A DNA stretch of 9,392 bases from an uncultured Moheibacter sp. (GCA_937875605.1 CALLXZ010000369.1:1-9392), one strand, 5' to 3'. Shown: positions 1 to 6,652, numbered from the stretch's first letter. Notes: a model not told the origin generated them from the sequence alone. Made by a program: numbers and translations.

Positions 1-63
1 AAAAATGTGAATAAATCATCAAAACTGCTTCCGGATTTTCATAGTCAGATAGCCGAATTCTTT

Positions 64-71
64 TAACTTTG
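64..71 (+). promoter_or_regulatory. Bacteroidota -7 promoter box for the UMP synthase gene
   Basis: TAACTTTG matches the Bacteroidota housekeeping -7 consensus TAnnTTTG exactly. It ends 16 bases before the ATG at 88, so a start site near 75 would give a leader of only about a dozen bases. No convincing -33 TTG is seen at the usual spacing. Inferred from motif and position only. Confidence 0.5.
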
Positions 72-87
72 CGCAAACCTTTTAGAA

Positions 88-1437
88 ATGCAGCAACGCG
101 AAGATTTTTTACTCAAAGCTTACGAATTAGGAATTATCAAATTTGGAAATTTTACCCTGAAAAGCGGGATAGAGTCGCCATTTTATGTGGATTTACGTCC
201 GCTTTCCTCCAGTCCCCAACTTTTAAAAACCTTAGCTAACAATCTATTAGAATTAGTAGAGAATGCTCCGTTTGATTTAATCTGTGGCGTGCCTTATGCA
301 GCATTGCCGATGGGAACTACCATGAGCCTTGCGAGTGGAATTCCTTTGATAATCAAACGAAAAGAAAACAAAGGGTATGGAACCAAACGCATGGTAGAAG
401 GTGTTTATCATGACGGACAAAATTGTTTGTTGGTAGAAGATGTAATTACCAGCGGACAAAGTTTGCTGGAAACGATCGAAGAAATCGAGCGTGAGGGTTT
501 AAAAGTGACCGATATCGTAGTGGTTCTGGACAGGGAACAAGGTGGAATTCAAAAATTAAAACAAAAAGGTTATACGGTTCATACGTTATTTACCATCAAC
601 GAAGCGATTGATATTCTGCACCGCTACCATCGTTTGAACGATGCGGAAATGGTTCGTATCAAAAATTTCCTGAACAATCCGCCTGCGCCACCGGAAATAA
701 AAAGAGTTCCGTTGGATCGAAAAAGAATTCAGCATCCGGTTGGAAAAAAATTGATTGAAATTGCGTTGAAAAAACAATCCAATTTGATTGCTTCTGCTGA
801 TGTGATTACCTCTGCTGAATTACTGAAATTGGCAGAAGAAGTGGGTTCTCATGTCGTAGCATTGAAATTGCATACAGATATTATCAAAGATTTTTCATTT
901 GAATTAATTGAGAAATTAAAAGTAATTGCGAAAGAGAAAGAGTTTTTATTGTTTGAAGACCGAAAATTTGGAGACATCGGAAATACACAGGAATTACAAT
1001 TCAAAGAAGGAATTTATAAAATAGGAAATTGGGCAGATATGATCACTTCACATGTGATTGCGGGTAAAGAAAGTTTGAAAGTGTTTGAAAATGTGGGAGT
1101 TGTGGCGATTGTGGAAATGTCTTCAAAAGAAACATTGACGGACGATTATTACATCACAAAAGCACTAAATGTAGCGGAATCAGCTTCCAACGTTTTGGGT
1201 GCTGTGGCACAGCGAAAGATTTCGGATGATTTGCTGCTGTTCACGCCGGGCGTGAATTTGAGTTCGAAAGGTGATACGAAAGGTCAGCAGTACAACACGC
1301 CGGAACGTGTTTGTAAAAATTATCATACCGATTTCATCATCGTGGGAAGGGGGATTTATCAGTCCGCAAATCCCGCCGAATCAGCGCATGAATACCAAAC
1401 CAAAGGTTGGAATGCGTATTTGGAGAGTTTGAATTAA
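88..1437 (+). CDS. pyrEF: Bifunctional UMP synthase (orotate phosphoribosyltransferase / OMP decarboxylase fusion)
   Basis: This cytoplasmic enzyme would carry out the last two steps of de novo UMP synthesis: orotate + PRPP to OMP, then OMP to UMP. Residues 1 to about 195 are OPRT, with the PRPP-binding motif VEDVITSG at 116-123. A short proline-containing linker follows, and from about 217 comes an OMP decarboxylase with SADV, K260 and D264 (KLHTD), the catalytic D291-x-K293-x-x-D296 in FEDRKFGDIGNT, TPGV, GQQYN and the phosphate-binding IIVGRGI. All key residues are present, so both halves should be active. Domain order and the decarboxylase motifs resemble animal UMPS more than the usual separate bacterial pyrE and pyrF, a comparison made from memory. 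The ATG at 88 sits well after the TAACTTTG box. The next ORF follows in the same frame after the TAA. Identity is very secure; the origin of the fusion is open. Confidence 0.96.
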   Translation: MQQREDFLLKAYELGIIKFGNFTLKSGIESPFYVDLRPLSSSPQLLKTLANNLLELVENAPFDLICGVPYAALPMGTTMSLASGIPLIIKRKENKGYGTKRMVEGVYHDGQNCLLVEDVITSGQSLLETIEEIEREGLKVTDIVVVLDREQGGIQKLKQKGYTVHTLFTINEAIDILHRYHRLNDAEMVRIKNFLNNPPAPPEIKRVPLDRKRIQHPVGKKLIEIALKKQSNLIASADVITSAELLKLAEEVGSHVVALKLHTDIIKDFSFELIEKLKVIAKEKEFLLFEDRKFGDIGNTQELQFKEGIYKIGNWADMITSHVIAGKESLKVFENVGVVAIVEMSSKETLTDDYYITKALNVAESASNVLGAVAQRKISDDLLLFTPGVNLSSKGDTKGQQYNTPERVCKNYHTDFIIVGRGIYQSANPAESAHEYQTKGWNAYLESLN

Positions 1438-1443
1438 TTCGGA

Positions 1444-1842
1444 TTGAAAGAAAAATTCAAAATAAAATCACTGGTTGAACTCTATGATTTCATTCCCGAA
1501 GAGGAAAGAATTTTAGTAGATGTTCTTCGTCAGATAGTTTTGGAAGTATTTAAAAATCAAGCAAAAGAAAAGTTCTCTTATAACGTTCCATTTTTTTATG
1601 GAAACCGTTCTATTTGTTTGATTTGGCCATCAACTGTTCCGCGAGGCGGAATCAAATCGGGCGTGATGATTGCTTTTTGGTATGGAAGTTCGCTTGAAGA
1701 TAAAAATGACTTTTTGCGAAGTGGAACCAATAGACAGATTTTCTATAGAATTTTTAAAAAGTTGGATGAAATAGATATTTCCGGCTTACAAGAAATCCTA
1801 AAAGAGGCGTTGGAATTTGACCAGACTTTTAAAAAGAAATAG
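1444..1842 (+). CDS. DUF1801-like (YdhG-type) small cytoplasmic protein, TTG start
   Basis: A 132-residue protein with no signal peptide or membrane segment. It has the features I associate with DUF1801: a helical N-terminal part, a VPFFYGN strand near 48-54, an aromatic FWYG segment near 78-81, then an LRSGTNRQIFYRIFKKLDEID block and a C-terminal LKEALEFD helix. The biochemical role of the family is unknown. The start is unusual. The frame opens at the pyrEF stop codon (TAA, TTC, GGA, TTG) and there is no ATG or GTG before the core of the domain, so TTG at 1444 is the only reasonable start. The gene lies six bases after pyrEF and in the same frame, suggesting co-transcription and translational coupling. 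Its stop lies five bases from that of the converging gene, leaving no room for a terminator. The gene looks real; the family call is moderate. Confidence 0.75.
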   Translation: MKEKFKIKSLVELYDFIPEEERILVDVLRQIVLEVFKNQAKEKFSYNVPFFYGNRSICLIWPSTVPRGGIKSGVMIAFWYGSSLEDKNDFLRSGTNRQIFYRIFKKLDEIDISGLQEILKEALEFDQTFKKK

Positions 1843-1847
1843 TTCAA

Positions 1848-2342
1848 TTATTTACCCGATTTCCAATTATTATACAATTGCACCACTTCAAATATATCAT
1901 CGTGTTTCAATTCCCGATCATCAATTTTTTTGGCTAATTCAGGATAATCTTTAAAATATTCAGGGGCATTTCTTCTAAAAATATTATTTTTATTGACTTG
2001 AGTATTGAATGTCCAAGAAACCATATAGGCAACATCTTCGCCCGGTCTTAAACAATACCAATATGTATCACTGACATCCACCGTTCCGTAATAGACAAAA
2101 CCTCCGGAGGGGTTTCCCAGTCTGTTTATCATTTTTGCATCAGAATATGCCACAAATAAACTAATGTTTGGCAATTCCAGTACTCTTATCACTTTTTTGT
2201 CCTCGACTTTTTTATTGTTGGCATTTTTATAGGCTTTAATCGTTACTACTTCCGCTTTGGGTTGTTCTTCTTTCTGTGCAGATAAAATGTTGCCTATCCA
2301 GAAAAAACTTAGGATAAATACTAAATAAAGTTTTGATTTCAT
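1848..2342 (-). CDS. Secreted or periplasmic protein of unknown function
   Basis: 164 residues. An N-terminal signal peptide of about 22 residues (Lys-rich start, then a hydrophobic run ending ILSA) is probably cut before Q23, leaving a mature N-terminal Gln as is common in Bacteroidota. A Lys-rich segment (about 24-52) follows, then a globular region with many aromatic residues (SGGFVYYGTVDVSDTYWYC) that holds the only Cys. The C-terminal stretch, roughly FKDYPELAKKI then DDIFEVVQLYNNW, resembles endings I associate with other small secreted Bacteroidota proteins of unknown role. No catalytic motif is visible, and I do not recognise a function. The gene diverges from ruvC across 77 bases. 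A poor -7 box (TAATTTTC on the minus strand, 2354-2361) could drive it. It converges on the DUF1801-like gene with a five-base gap. Confidence 0.8.
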   Translation of the reverse strand: MKSKLYLVFILSFFWIGNILSAQKEEQPKAEVVTIKAYKNANNKKVEDKKVIRVLELPNISLFVAYSDAKMINRLGNPSGGFVYYGTVDVSDTYWYCLRPGEDVAYMVSWTFNTQVNKNNIFRRNAPEYFKDYPELAKKIDDRELKHDDIFEVVQLYNNWKSGK

Positions 2343-2407
2343 CAGTTGAAATTGAAAATTAGAATTCTAAATATAAAAAATTAAATCAATAAATCGGTGT
2401 CAACGTT

Positions 2408-2415
2408 TAAATTTG
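2408..2415 (+). promoter_or_regulatory. -7 promoter box immediately before ruvC
   Basis: TAAATTTG is an exact match to TAnnTTTG and ends four bases before the ruvC ATG. If used, transcription would begin at or within a base or two of the ATG. No clear -33 TTG is seen at standard spacing, so this rests on the -7 box and its place in the intergenic region. Confidence 0.5.
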
Positions 2416-2419
2416 TAAA

Positions 2420-2965
2420 ATGGAGCGAATCATATTAGGGATTGACCCCGGAACGACGGTGATGGGTTTCGGATTGATAAAAGTTAAAAAAAAGAAAATG
2501 TACTTTCTTTTATTGGACGAATTGTTGCTTCACAAATACGATTCGCACGAACTCAAACTCAAAAAAATATTCGAAAAAACACTTTCTATTATCGATACCT
2601 ATCATCCGGATGAATTAGCCATAGAAGCTCCTTTCTTTGGGAAAAACGTACAATCTATGCTGAAATTGGGTCGTGCACAGGGAGTTGCGATGGCAGCGGG
2701 ACTGTACAGAGAGGTTCCCATTACCGAATATTCGCCAAAAAAAATCAAACAATCCATCACCGGAAACGGAAACGCTTCAAAGGAACAAGTTGCCGGAATG
2801 CTGAAAAACCTTTTGGAGCTTAAAGAATTACCCAAAAGATTGGACTCTACAGACGGATTGGCGGCAGCGGTTTGTCATTTTTTTAATTCAGGAAATGAAA
2901 TTCAAACAAAATCGTACAGCGCTTGGGATGCTTTTCTAAAACAGAATCCGACCAGAAAGGTTTAG
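2420..2965 (+). CDS. ruvC: Holliday junction resolvase RuvC
   Basis: RuvC is the endonuclease subunit that resolves four-way DNA junctions after RuvAB branch migration. The 181-residue product has the RNase H-like fold signature and the four acidic metal ligands expected of the family: D9 in GIDPGT, E69 in AIEAPFFGKN, and D142 and D145 in LDSTDGLAAA. The conserved SMLKLGRAQG helix is at 79-88, and the basic YSPKKIKQSITGNGNASKEQV region is at 104-124. Length is normal or slightly long (E. coli 173), with a short C-terminal extension after the last helix. The ATG at 2420 must be the start because D9 follows so closely, and the frame is closed upstream by TAA at 2408-2410. It is the first gene of a probable ruvC, M1 peptidase, coaX operon. 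Identity is very secure. Confidence 0.97.
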   Translation: MERIILGIDPGTTVMGFGLIKVKKKKMYFLLLDELLLHKYDSHELKLKKIFEKTLSIIDTYHPDELAIEAPFFGKNVQSMLKLGRAQGVAMAAGLYREVPITEYSPKKIKQSITGNGNASKEQVAGMLKNLLELKELPKRLDSTDGLAAAVCHFFNSGNEIQTKSYSAWDAFLKQNPTRKV

Positions 2966-3026
2966 TGATTTTTTCTGTGCTTCTTTTCATTTTTCAAAAT
3001 TTCGTATGTTTACCCAAACGAAATTT

Positions 3027-4886
3027 ATGATGAAGAAAATGTTCTGTTTTTTTGTGGTACAAATTTTTGGATTGACCTTGTTTGGTCAGGAAATTACTTA
3101 TTGGCAGCAAAGAGCCGATTATGAAATGCAGATTGACGTAGACGATGCTAAGTTTCAATACGACGGAAAGATGAAATTGGCATACACCAATAATTCACCC
3201 GACACAATGGATAAAGTTTATTTTCACGTCTATTATAATGCTTTTCAGCCCGGAAGCGCTATGGATCATAGATTGAGCAATGTTAAAGATCCTGATTCAC
3301 GTATGATGGTGAAAGACGAGAACGGAATTGCAAAAAGCCGAATCGCCCTTTTGGGAAAAGAAGATATCGGTTATCAGAAAATAAATTCCATTAAACAAAA
3401 CGGAAAAGATTTAAAACATAAAATCATTGGAACTATTTTGGAAGTAACGCTTGCTGAAGTATTGAAACCCGGACAAAAAGCAAATTTTGATCTCGAATGG
3501 AAAGCACAAGTTCCTGAAATTATCCGTCGTGGCGGTAAAAACACAAAAGAAGGTGTTGATTTCTCTATGACACAATGGTATCCCAAAATGGCACATTATG
3601 ACGAATTCGGATGGCATTTGGACGAATACATCGGAAGAGAATTTGTGGCACCTTTTGGGAATTTTGATGTGAAAATTAAAATTCAAAAAGATTATGTAAT
3701 CGGTGCATCCGGAAAATTGATGAATCCGGACAATGTAAAAGGATATTCGCTAAAAGGAACCGCTAAATCTTCTACCCTGAACGCAAAAGAAAAAATTATC
3801 TGGCATTTCGAAGCAGAAAACATCCATGATTTTGCATGGGCGGCTGACAAAGAATTTGTTGTAACCCAACAAAAAGTGTCAAATGGACCGGACGTTTATT
3901 TCGTGCGGATGAATGACGATACTCTCGCTAAAACCTGGCAGGATTCCGAAACTCCAACCGTGAAATTTTTCGAATACATGAGTAAACATTTCGGGAAATA
4001 TCCTTGGAGCACTTACACAGTAGTGCAAGGTGGAGACGGCGGAATGGAGTATGGAACAGTAACGCTGATTACTGGAAAACGGAATTTTGAGAGTTTGGTA
4101 GGCGTTATTTATCACGAAATTGCTCATTCCTGGTTCCAGCATATGTTTGCGATTAATGAAACCGTAGACGAATGGATGGATGAAGGTTTTACTTCCTACG
4201 CTGAACATTTGGCTTATCTGGAAATTTTCAATAAACCAATTGAGCCTAATCCTAATTATTCAGCGTATGAAGGATATTTTGATTTGGTCAAATCGGGAGT
4301 GGAAGAACCCATGAGTTTGCTGGCCGATTATTATGATTACAACTATTCGTACGGTGTTCAAGCGTATGTAAAAGGACAGGTTTATTTAATTCAATTGGAA
4401 TATATCATCGGAAAAGAAAATTTGAAACGTACGTTTTTGCGTTTTTATGACGAATGGAAATTCAAGCATCCTACACCAAACGATTTCAGAAGAACGGCAG
4501 AAAAAGTGTCCGGGCTGAATTTGAAATGGTATGAGAATTTGTTTGTAAACACAACCCGAACAGTGGATTATGCGGTTGCCAATGTTTCTTCGAATTCAAT
4601 CGAATTAAAAAATCTGAGCAATTTTCCTATGCCGATAGACTTGTTGGTTGAATATTCGGATGGAAGCAAAGAATTGTTTTACATACCCAACTTAGAATTG
4701 AGAGGTGAAAAACTGTCAGAGGAATTTGATTTATATAAAGGAGCAAAACGATCGGTTTTGGAGCCATGGAAATGGACTAATCCGGATTATTCGGTGAAAA
4801 TTTCGAAGGAGGTAAAAAAAGTGATCATCGATCCGACTTTGCGTTTAGCGGATATAAATTATTCCAATAATTCTTACACTAAATAA
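3027..4886 (+). CDS. Secreted M1-family zinc metallopeptidase (gluzincin aminopeptidase)
   Basis: Likely an exported aminopeptidase that trims peptides outside the cytoplasm. Counting from the ATG at 3027 it has 619 residues. A signal peptide covers about 1-20 (MMKKMFCFF... LTLFG, then Q21), followed by the beta-rich M1 N-terminal domain, the substrate-anchoring GGMEY at 338-342 (in place of the classical GAMEN), the zinc site HEIAH at 363-367 with third ligand E386 eighteen residues on, and the probable catalytic Tyr 447 in AYVKGQ. An ATG at 3006 would add seven residues ahead of the signal peptide; I prefer 3027 or 3030 because either gives a normal signal sequence. A poor -7-like TATGTTTA at 3005-3012 could be an internal promoter. 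The gene is 40 bases after ruvC with no terminator between. It ends one base before coaX. Substrate specificity cannot be read from sequence. Confidence 0.93.
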   Translation: MMKKMFCFFVVQIFGLTLFGQEITYWQQRADYEMQIDVDDAKFQYDGKMKLAYTNNSPDTMDKVYFHVYYNAFQPGSAMDHRLSNVKDPDSRMMVKDENGIAKSRIALLGKEDIGYQKINSIKQNGKDLKHKIIGTILEVTLAEVLKPGQKANFDLEWKAQVPEIIRRGGKNTKEGVDFSMTQWYPKMAHYDEFGWHLDEYIGREFVAPFGNFDVKIKIQKDYVIGASGKLMNPDNVKGYSLKGTAKSSTLNAKEKIIWHFEAENIHDFAWAADKEFVVTQQKVSNGPDVYFVRMNDDTLAKTWQDSETPTVKFFEYMSKHFGKYPWSTYTVVQGGDGGMEYGTVTLITGKRNFESLVGVIYHEIAHSWFQHMFAINETVDEWMDEGFTSYAEHLAYLEIFNKPIEPNPNYSAYEGYFDLVKSGVEEPMSLLADYYDYNYSYGVQAYVKGQVYLIQLEYIIGKENLKRTFLRFYDEWKFKHPTPNDFRRTAEKVSGLNLKWYENLFVNTTRTVDYAVANVSSNSIELKNLSNFPMPIDLLVEYSDGSKELFYIPNLELRGEKLSEEFDLYKGAKRSVLEPWKWTNPDYSVKISKEVKKVIIDPTLRLADINYSNNSYTK

Positions 4887-4887
4887 A

Positions 4888-5634
4888 ATGCTGCTCACAG
4901 TAAATTTAGGAAATTCCAATATGCGTTTTGGTGCTTTTAAGTCCGATGAAGACATTGTCTCGTGGATAATTCCCACAAAACCTTATCGCACAGAAGATGC
5001 TTGTTTTGAAGAGTTCGAAGGAATGTATGAGGCATTTGGGTTAAAAAAAGAAGATATTACACAAATCGTAATTGGTTCTGTCGTTCCGCCTATGACGGGT
5101 GCAGTTGTGAATTCCTTGAAACGAATTCATAAAATTGAACCAAAATTAGTGGACAGAAATACACCATCGGGTGTAAAACATCAATCCAATCAGATGGGAA
5201 CGGATTTGTACGCCAATGCGGTTGCGGCACATGAATTATACAAAGGAAAAAAAATTATCATCGATTTTGGAACGGCTTTGACGTTTACAGGGATTGATGA
5301 GAAGGGTGAAACGCTGGGCGTGGTCATTGCTCCCGGCATCAAAACGGCGTTAAAGTCCTTGATAGAAGAAACCGCTCAACTTCCAGAAATCGAATTAAAA
5401 GCTCCGGAAAAAGTATTGGGTCGCAACACGGTAAGCTGTATGCAGAGCGGAATGGTATATGGGTTTACAAGTTTTGTCGAAGGAATGATTGACCGGATAA
5501 ATAAAGAAGTAAAAGATGATTGTTTTGTTGTGGCTACAGGAGGAATGAGTTTTGTATATGCACCGCTGACGGATAAAATACATATTCAGGATGCACTTCA
5601 CACCATAAAAGGACTACGGTTTCTGAGTAAATAA
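4888..5634 (+). CDS. coaX: Type III pantothenate kinase (CoaX), with variant active-site motifs
   Basis: CoaX phosphorylates pantothenate, the first step of CoA synthesis. It belongs to the ASKHA superfamily and is insensitive to CoA feedback. The 248-residue product has normal length and family landmarks: an N-terminal phosphate motif at 6-11, the pantothenate-binding GTDLYANAVAA at 104-114, the second phosphate motif DFGTA at 126-130, IAPGI, TAQLPEIEL, GRNTVSCMQSGMVYG and the adenosine motif ATGG at 216-219. Two positions differ from textbook CoaX: the first motif reads NLGNSN with Asn 6 where DxGN(T/S)N is usual, and Leu 107 replaces the Arg of the common GxDR. The probable catalytic Asp 106 and Asp 126 are kept. 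The start is one base after the peptidase stop, implying translational coupling. The gene ends just before a hairpin terminator. Family is secure; activity is less so. Confidence 0.93.
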   Translation: MLLTVNLGNSNMRFGAFKSDEDIVSWIIPTKPYRTEDACFEEFEGMYEAFGLKKEDITQIVIGSVVPPMTGAVVNSLKRIHKIEPKLVDRNTPSGVKHQSNQMGTDLYANAVAAHELYKGKKIIIDFGTALTFTGIDEKGETLGVVIAPGIKTALKSLIEETAQLPEIELKAPEKVLGRNTVSCMQSGMVYGFTSFVEGMIDRINKEVKDDCFVVATGGMSFVYAPLTDKIHIQDALHTIKGLRFLSK

Positions 5635-5637
5635 AAT

Positions 5638-5671
5638 AAAAAATCCGGCTTCAACTGAAACCGGATTTTTT
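5638..5671. terminator. Bidirectional intrinsic terminator between coaX and the lipoprotein gene
   Basis: The arms 5638-5648 (AAAAAATCCGG) and 5661-5671 (CCGGATTTTTT) are fully complementary over 11 bp. Inside them a C-A mismatch is followed by a three-base TTC/GAA stem with a four-base loop. The A-run on one side and T-run on the other give a U-tract in both directions, which fits its place between the converging stops at 5634 and 5687. Confidence 0.88.
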
Positions 5672-5686
5672 CGTAAAATGTTGTCA

Positions 5687-6145
5687 TTATAACTTTTCAA
5701 AAGTCAGTAAGTCAACGCTTCCGTCTCCTCCGCTGACATGTCGAAGTTCAATTTTTGTAACCGTCTTAGTGATGATGTTCCAGTCTTCTGAAATTTCCTC
5801 AAAAGGACTATCGTCCGGTGCTGAAGGGAAATTTATGTTTAATTTGTTTCCACTGTCATCACCACCATTATTCCAGTTTCCATTCTGGACCGTAGAACCA
5901 TTGGTCGCAACCAGCGTACCATCTGTCCCGAAGTCAAAAGAGTAACCGTTAAAATGATAAGTTTGGCTTGAATTATCTTCTTGGAAAAGTGTTACTTTCC
6001 AATTGCCTTCCACCACAACGCCTGTTGTGCCGCCGCCTGAATTGTCATCATCGTTATTGTGACTGTCATCGTCGTCACTCCCGAAGCAAGAACTAATTGA
6101 AAAGCTCATTAATAAGCCCATCAATAAAAATGAAATAGATTTCAT
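5687..6145 (-). CDS. Surface-type lipoprotein with lipocalin-like domain
   Basis: An SPII lipoprotein of 152 residues from the ATG at 6145. Its signal sequence (MKSISFLLMGLLMSFSISSC) ends in a lipobox with Cys 20. An upstream in-frame ATG at 6184 would put 13 extra residues before the signal sequence and is rejected. Right after the Cys comes FGSDDDD, an acidic run like the Bacteroidota lipoprotein export signal (Ser/Lys followed by Asp/Glu), which suggests the protein is flipped to the outer leaflet. A flexible Asn/Asp/Gly linker follows, then a beta-rich body with GNWKVTLF, YSFDFGTDGTLVA, NGNW and a C-terminal LLTFEKL strand, the pattern of small lipocalin-like Bacteroidota lipoproteins. 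Ligand and role are unknown. It diverges from the NlpE-like gene with 63 bases between; no good minus-strand -7 box is seen there. Confidence 0.85.
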   Translation of the reverse strand: MKSISFLLMGLLMSFSISSCFGSDDDDSHNNDDDNSGGGTTGVVVEGNWKVTLFQEDNSSQTYHFNGYSFDFGTDGTLVATNGSTVQNGNWNNGGDDSGNKLNINFPSAPDDSPFEEISEDWNIITKTVTKIELRHVSGGDGSVDLLTFEKL

Positions 6146-6185
6146 GTAAGTTTGATTTGGTATATAACGAAATGGATATATCAAT

Positions 6186-6193
6186 TATTTTTG
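6186..6193 (+). promoter_or_regulatory. -7 promoter box for the NlpE-like gene
   Basis: TATTTTTG is an exact TAnnTTTG match ending 15 bases before the ATG at 6209, implying a leader of about ten bases. TTTG words at 6151-6154 and 6156-6159 lie somewhat too far upstream to be a normal -33 element. Confidence 0.45.
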
Positions 6194-6208
6194 TAAAAAA
6201 TTATAATC

Positions 6209-6643
6209 ATGAAAAAAATTTTTGCCGTAACAGTTTTAGGATTGTTTTTGACCGTAAGTTGTGAATCTAAAAAGGAAGAAGTCGTGACAAATCAAAAGGA
6301 AGAAGTTGTAGATGAGCACAATGCGAAAAATTCGCTGGATTATTTAGGAACCTATAAAGGGACTTTGCCTTGTGCGGATTGTGAAGGAATTGAAACTGAA
6401 ATTATTTTATCAAAAGATGAAACCTATGTAAAAAAGACAAAATATAGTGGGAAAGATGAAAAGGTTTTTGAAGAATTAGGAGATTTTACGTGGCAGGAAG
6501 ATGGAAACACGTTGAGTTTAGAAGGAATTGATACAGAACCGACTTTGTATTTTGTTTCGGAGAATAAATTAATTCAGCTCGATCAAGAGGGAAATAAGAT
6601 TGAAGGAAATTTGGCAAAAAATTATGAATTATCAAAACAGTAA
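6209..6643 (+). CDS. NlpE-like lipoprotein (N-terminal NlpE domain only)
   Basis: A 144-residue lipoprotein. Its signal sequence ends in LTVSC, with the lipidated Cys at 18, followed by a charged Lys/Glu stretch (about 19-40) that acts as a tether and might assist outer-membrane or surface sorting. The folded part starts near 45 with YLGTYKGTLPCADCEGIETEIILS, the hallmark of the NlpE N-terminal domain, including the CxxC pair C55 and C58. E. coli NlpE is an outer-membrane lipoprotein linked to copper tolerance and Cpx surface sensing and has a second, C-terminal domain. This protein is much shorter and lacks it, so Cpx-type signalling should not be assumed. The remaining strands (YVKKTKYSGKD, GDFTWQEDGNTLSL, YFVSENKLIQLDQEG) complete a small beta barrel. 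An exact -7 box lies just upstream. The family is fairly secure; the role is open. Confidence 0.88.
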   Translation: MKKIFAVTVLGLFLTVSCESKKEEVVTNQKEEVVDEHNAKNSLDYLGTYKGTLPCADCEGIETEIILSKDETYVKKTKYSGKDEKVFEELGDFTWQEDGNTLSLEGIDTEPTLYFVSENKLIQLDQEGNKIEGNLAKNYELSKQ

Positions 6644-6652
6644 TTACAAGTT

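Noticed and set aside
1..66. Open frames touching the left edge: plus-strand frame ending KLLPDFHSQIAEFF at TAA 64-66, and a minus-strand frame open through 1-90 (SDYENPEAVLMIYSHF).
   Set aside because: Too short to choose between the tail of an upstream gene, the start of a leftward gene, or chance. No recognisable domain is visible, so neither is annotated.
277..777. Minus-strand open frames inside the UMP synthase gene.
   Set aside because: Low-complexity antisense translations over conserved OPRT and linker sequence; no motif and no promoter.
1843..1847. Possible terminator between the converging DUF1801-like gene and the secreted-protein gene.
   Set aside because: Only five bases separate the stops and no hairpin with a T-run is visible around them.
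3591..3605. TGGCAC word inside the M1 peptidase gene resembling a sigma-54 -24 element.
   Set aside because: No TTGC-like -12 element follows at the required spacing, and it is within coding sequence.
3374..4208. Several minus-strand open frames of 70-109 codons inside the M1 peptidase gene.
   Set aside because: They are antisense shadows of a clear gene with intact catalytic motifs. Their translations are rich in Cys, Phe and Ser and carry no domain.
6146..6184. Upstream ATG at 6184 extending the minus-strand lipoprotein by 13 residues.
   Set aside because: It would place MIYPFRYIPNQTY before a complete SPII signal sequence, and it overlaps the divergent promoter region.
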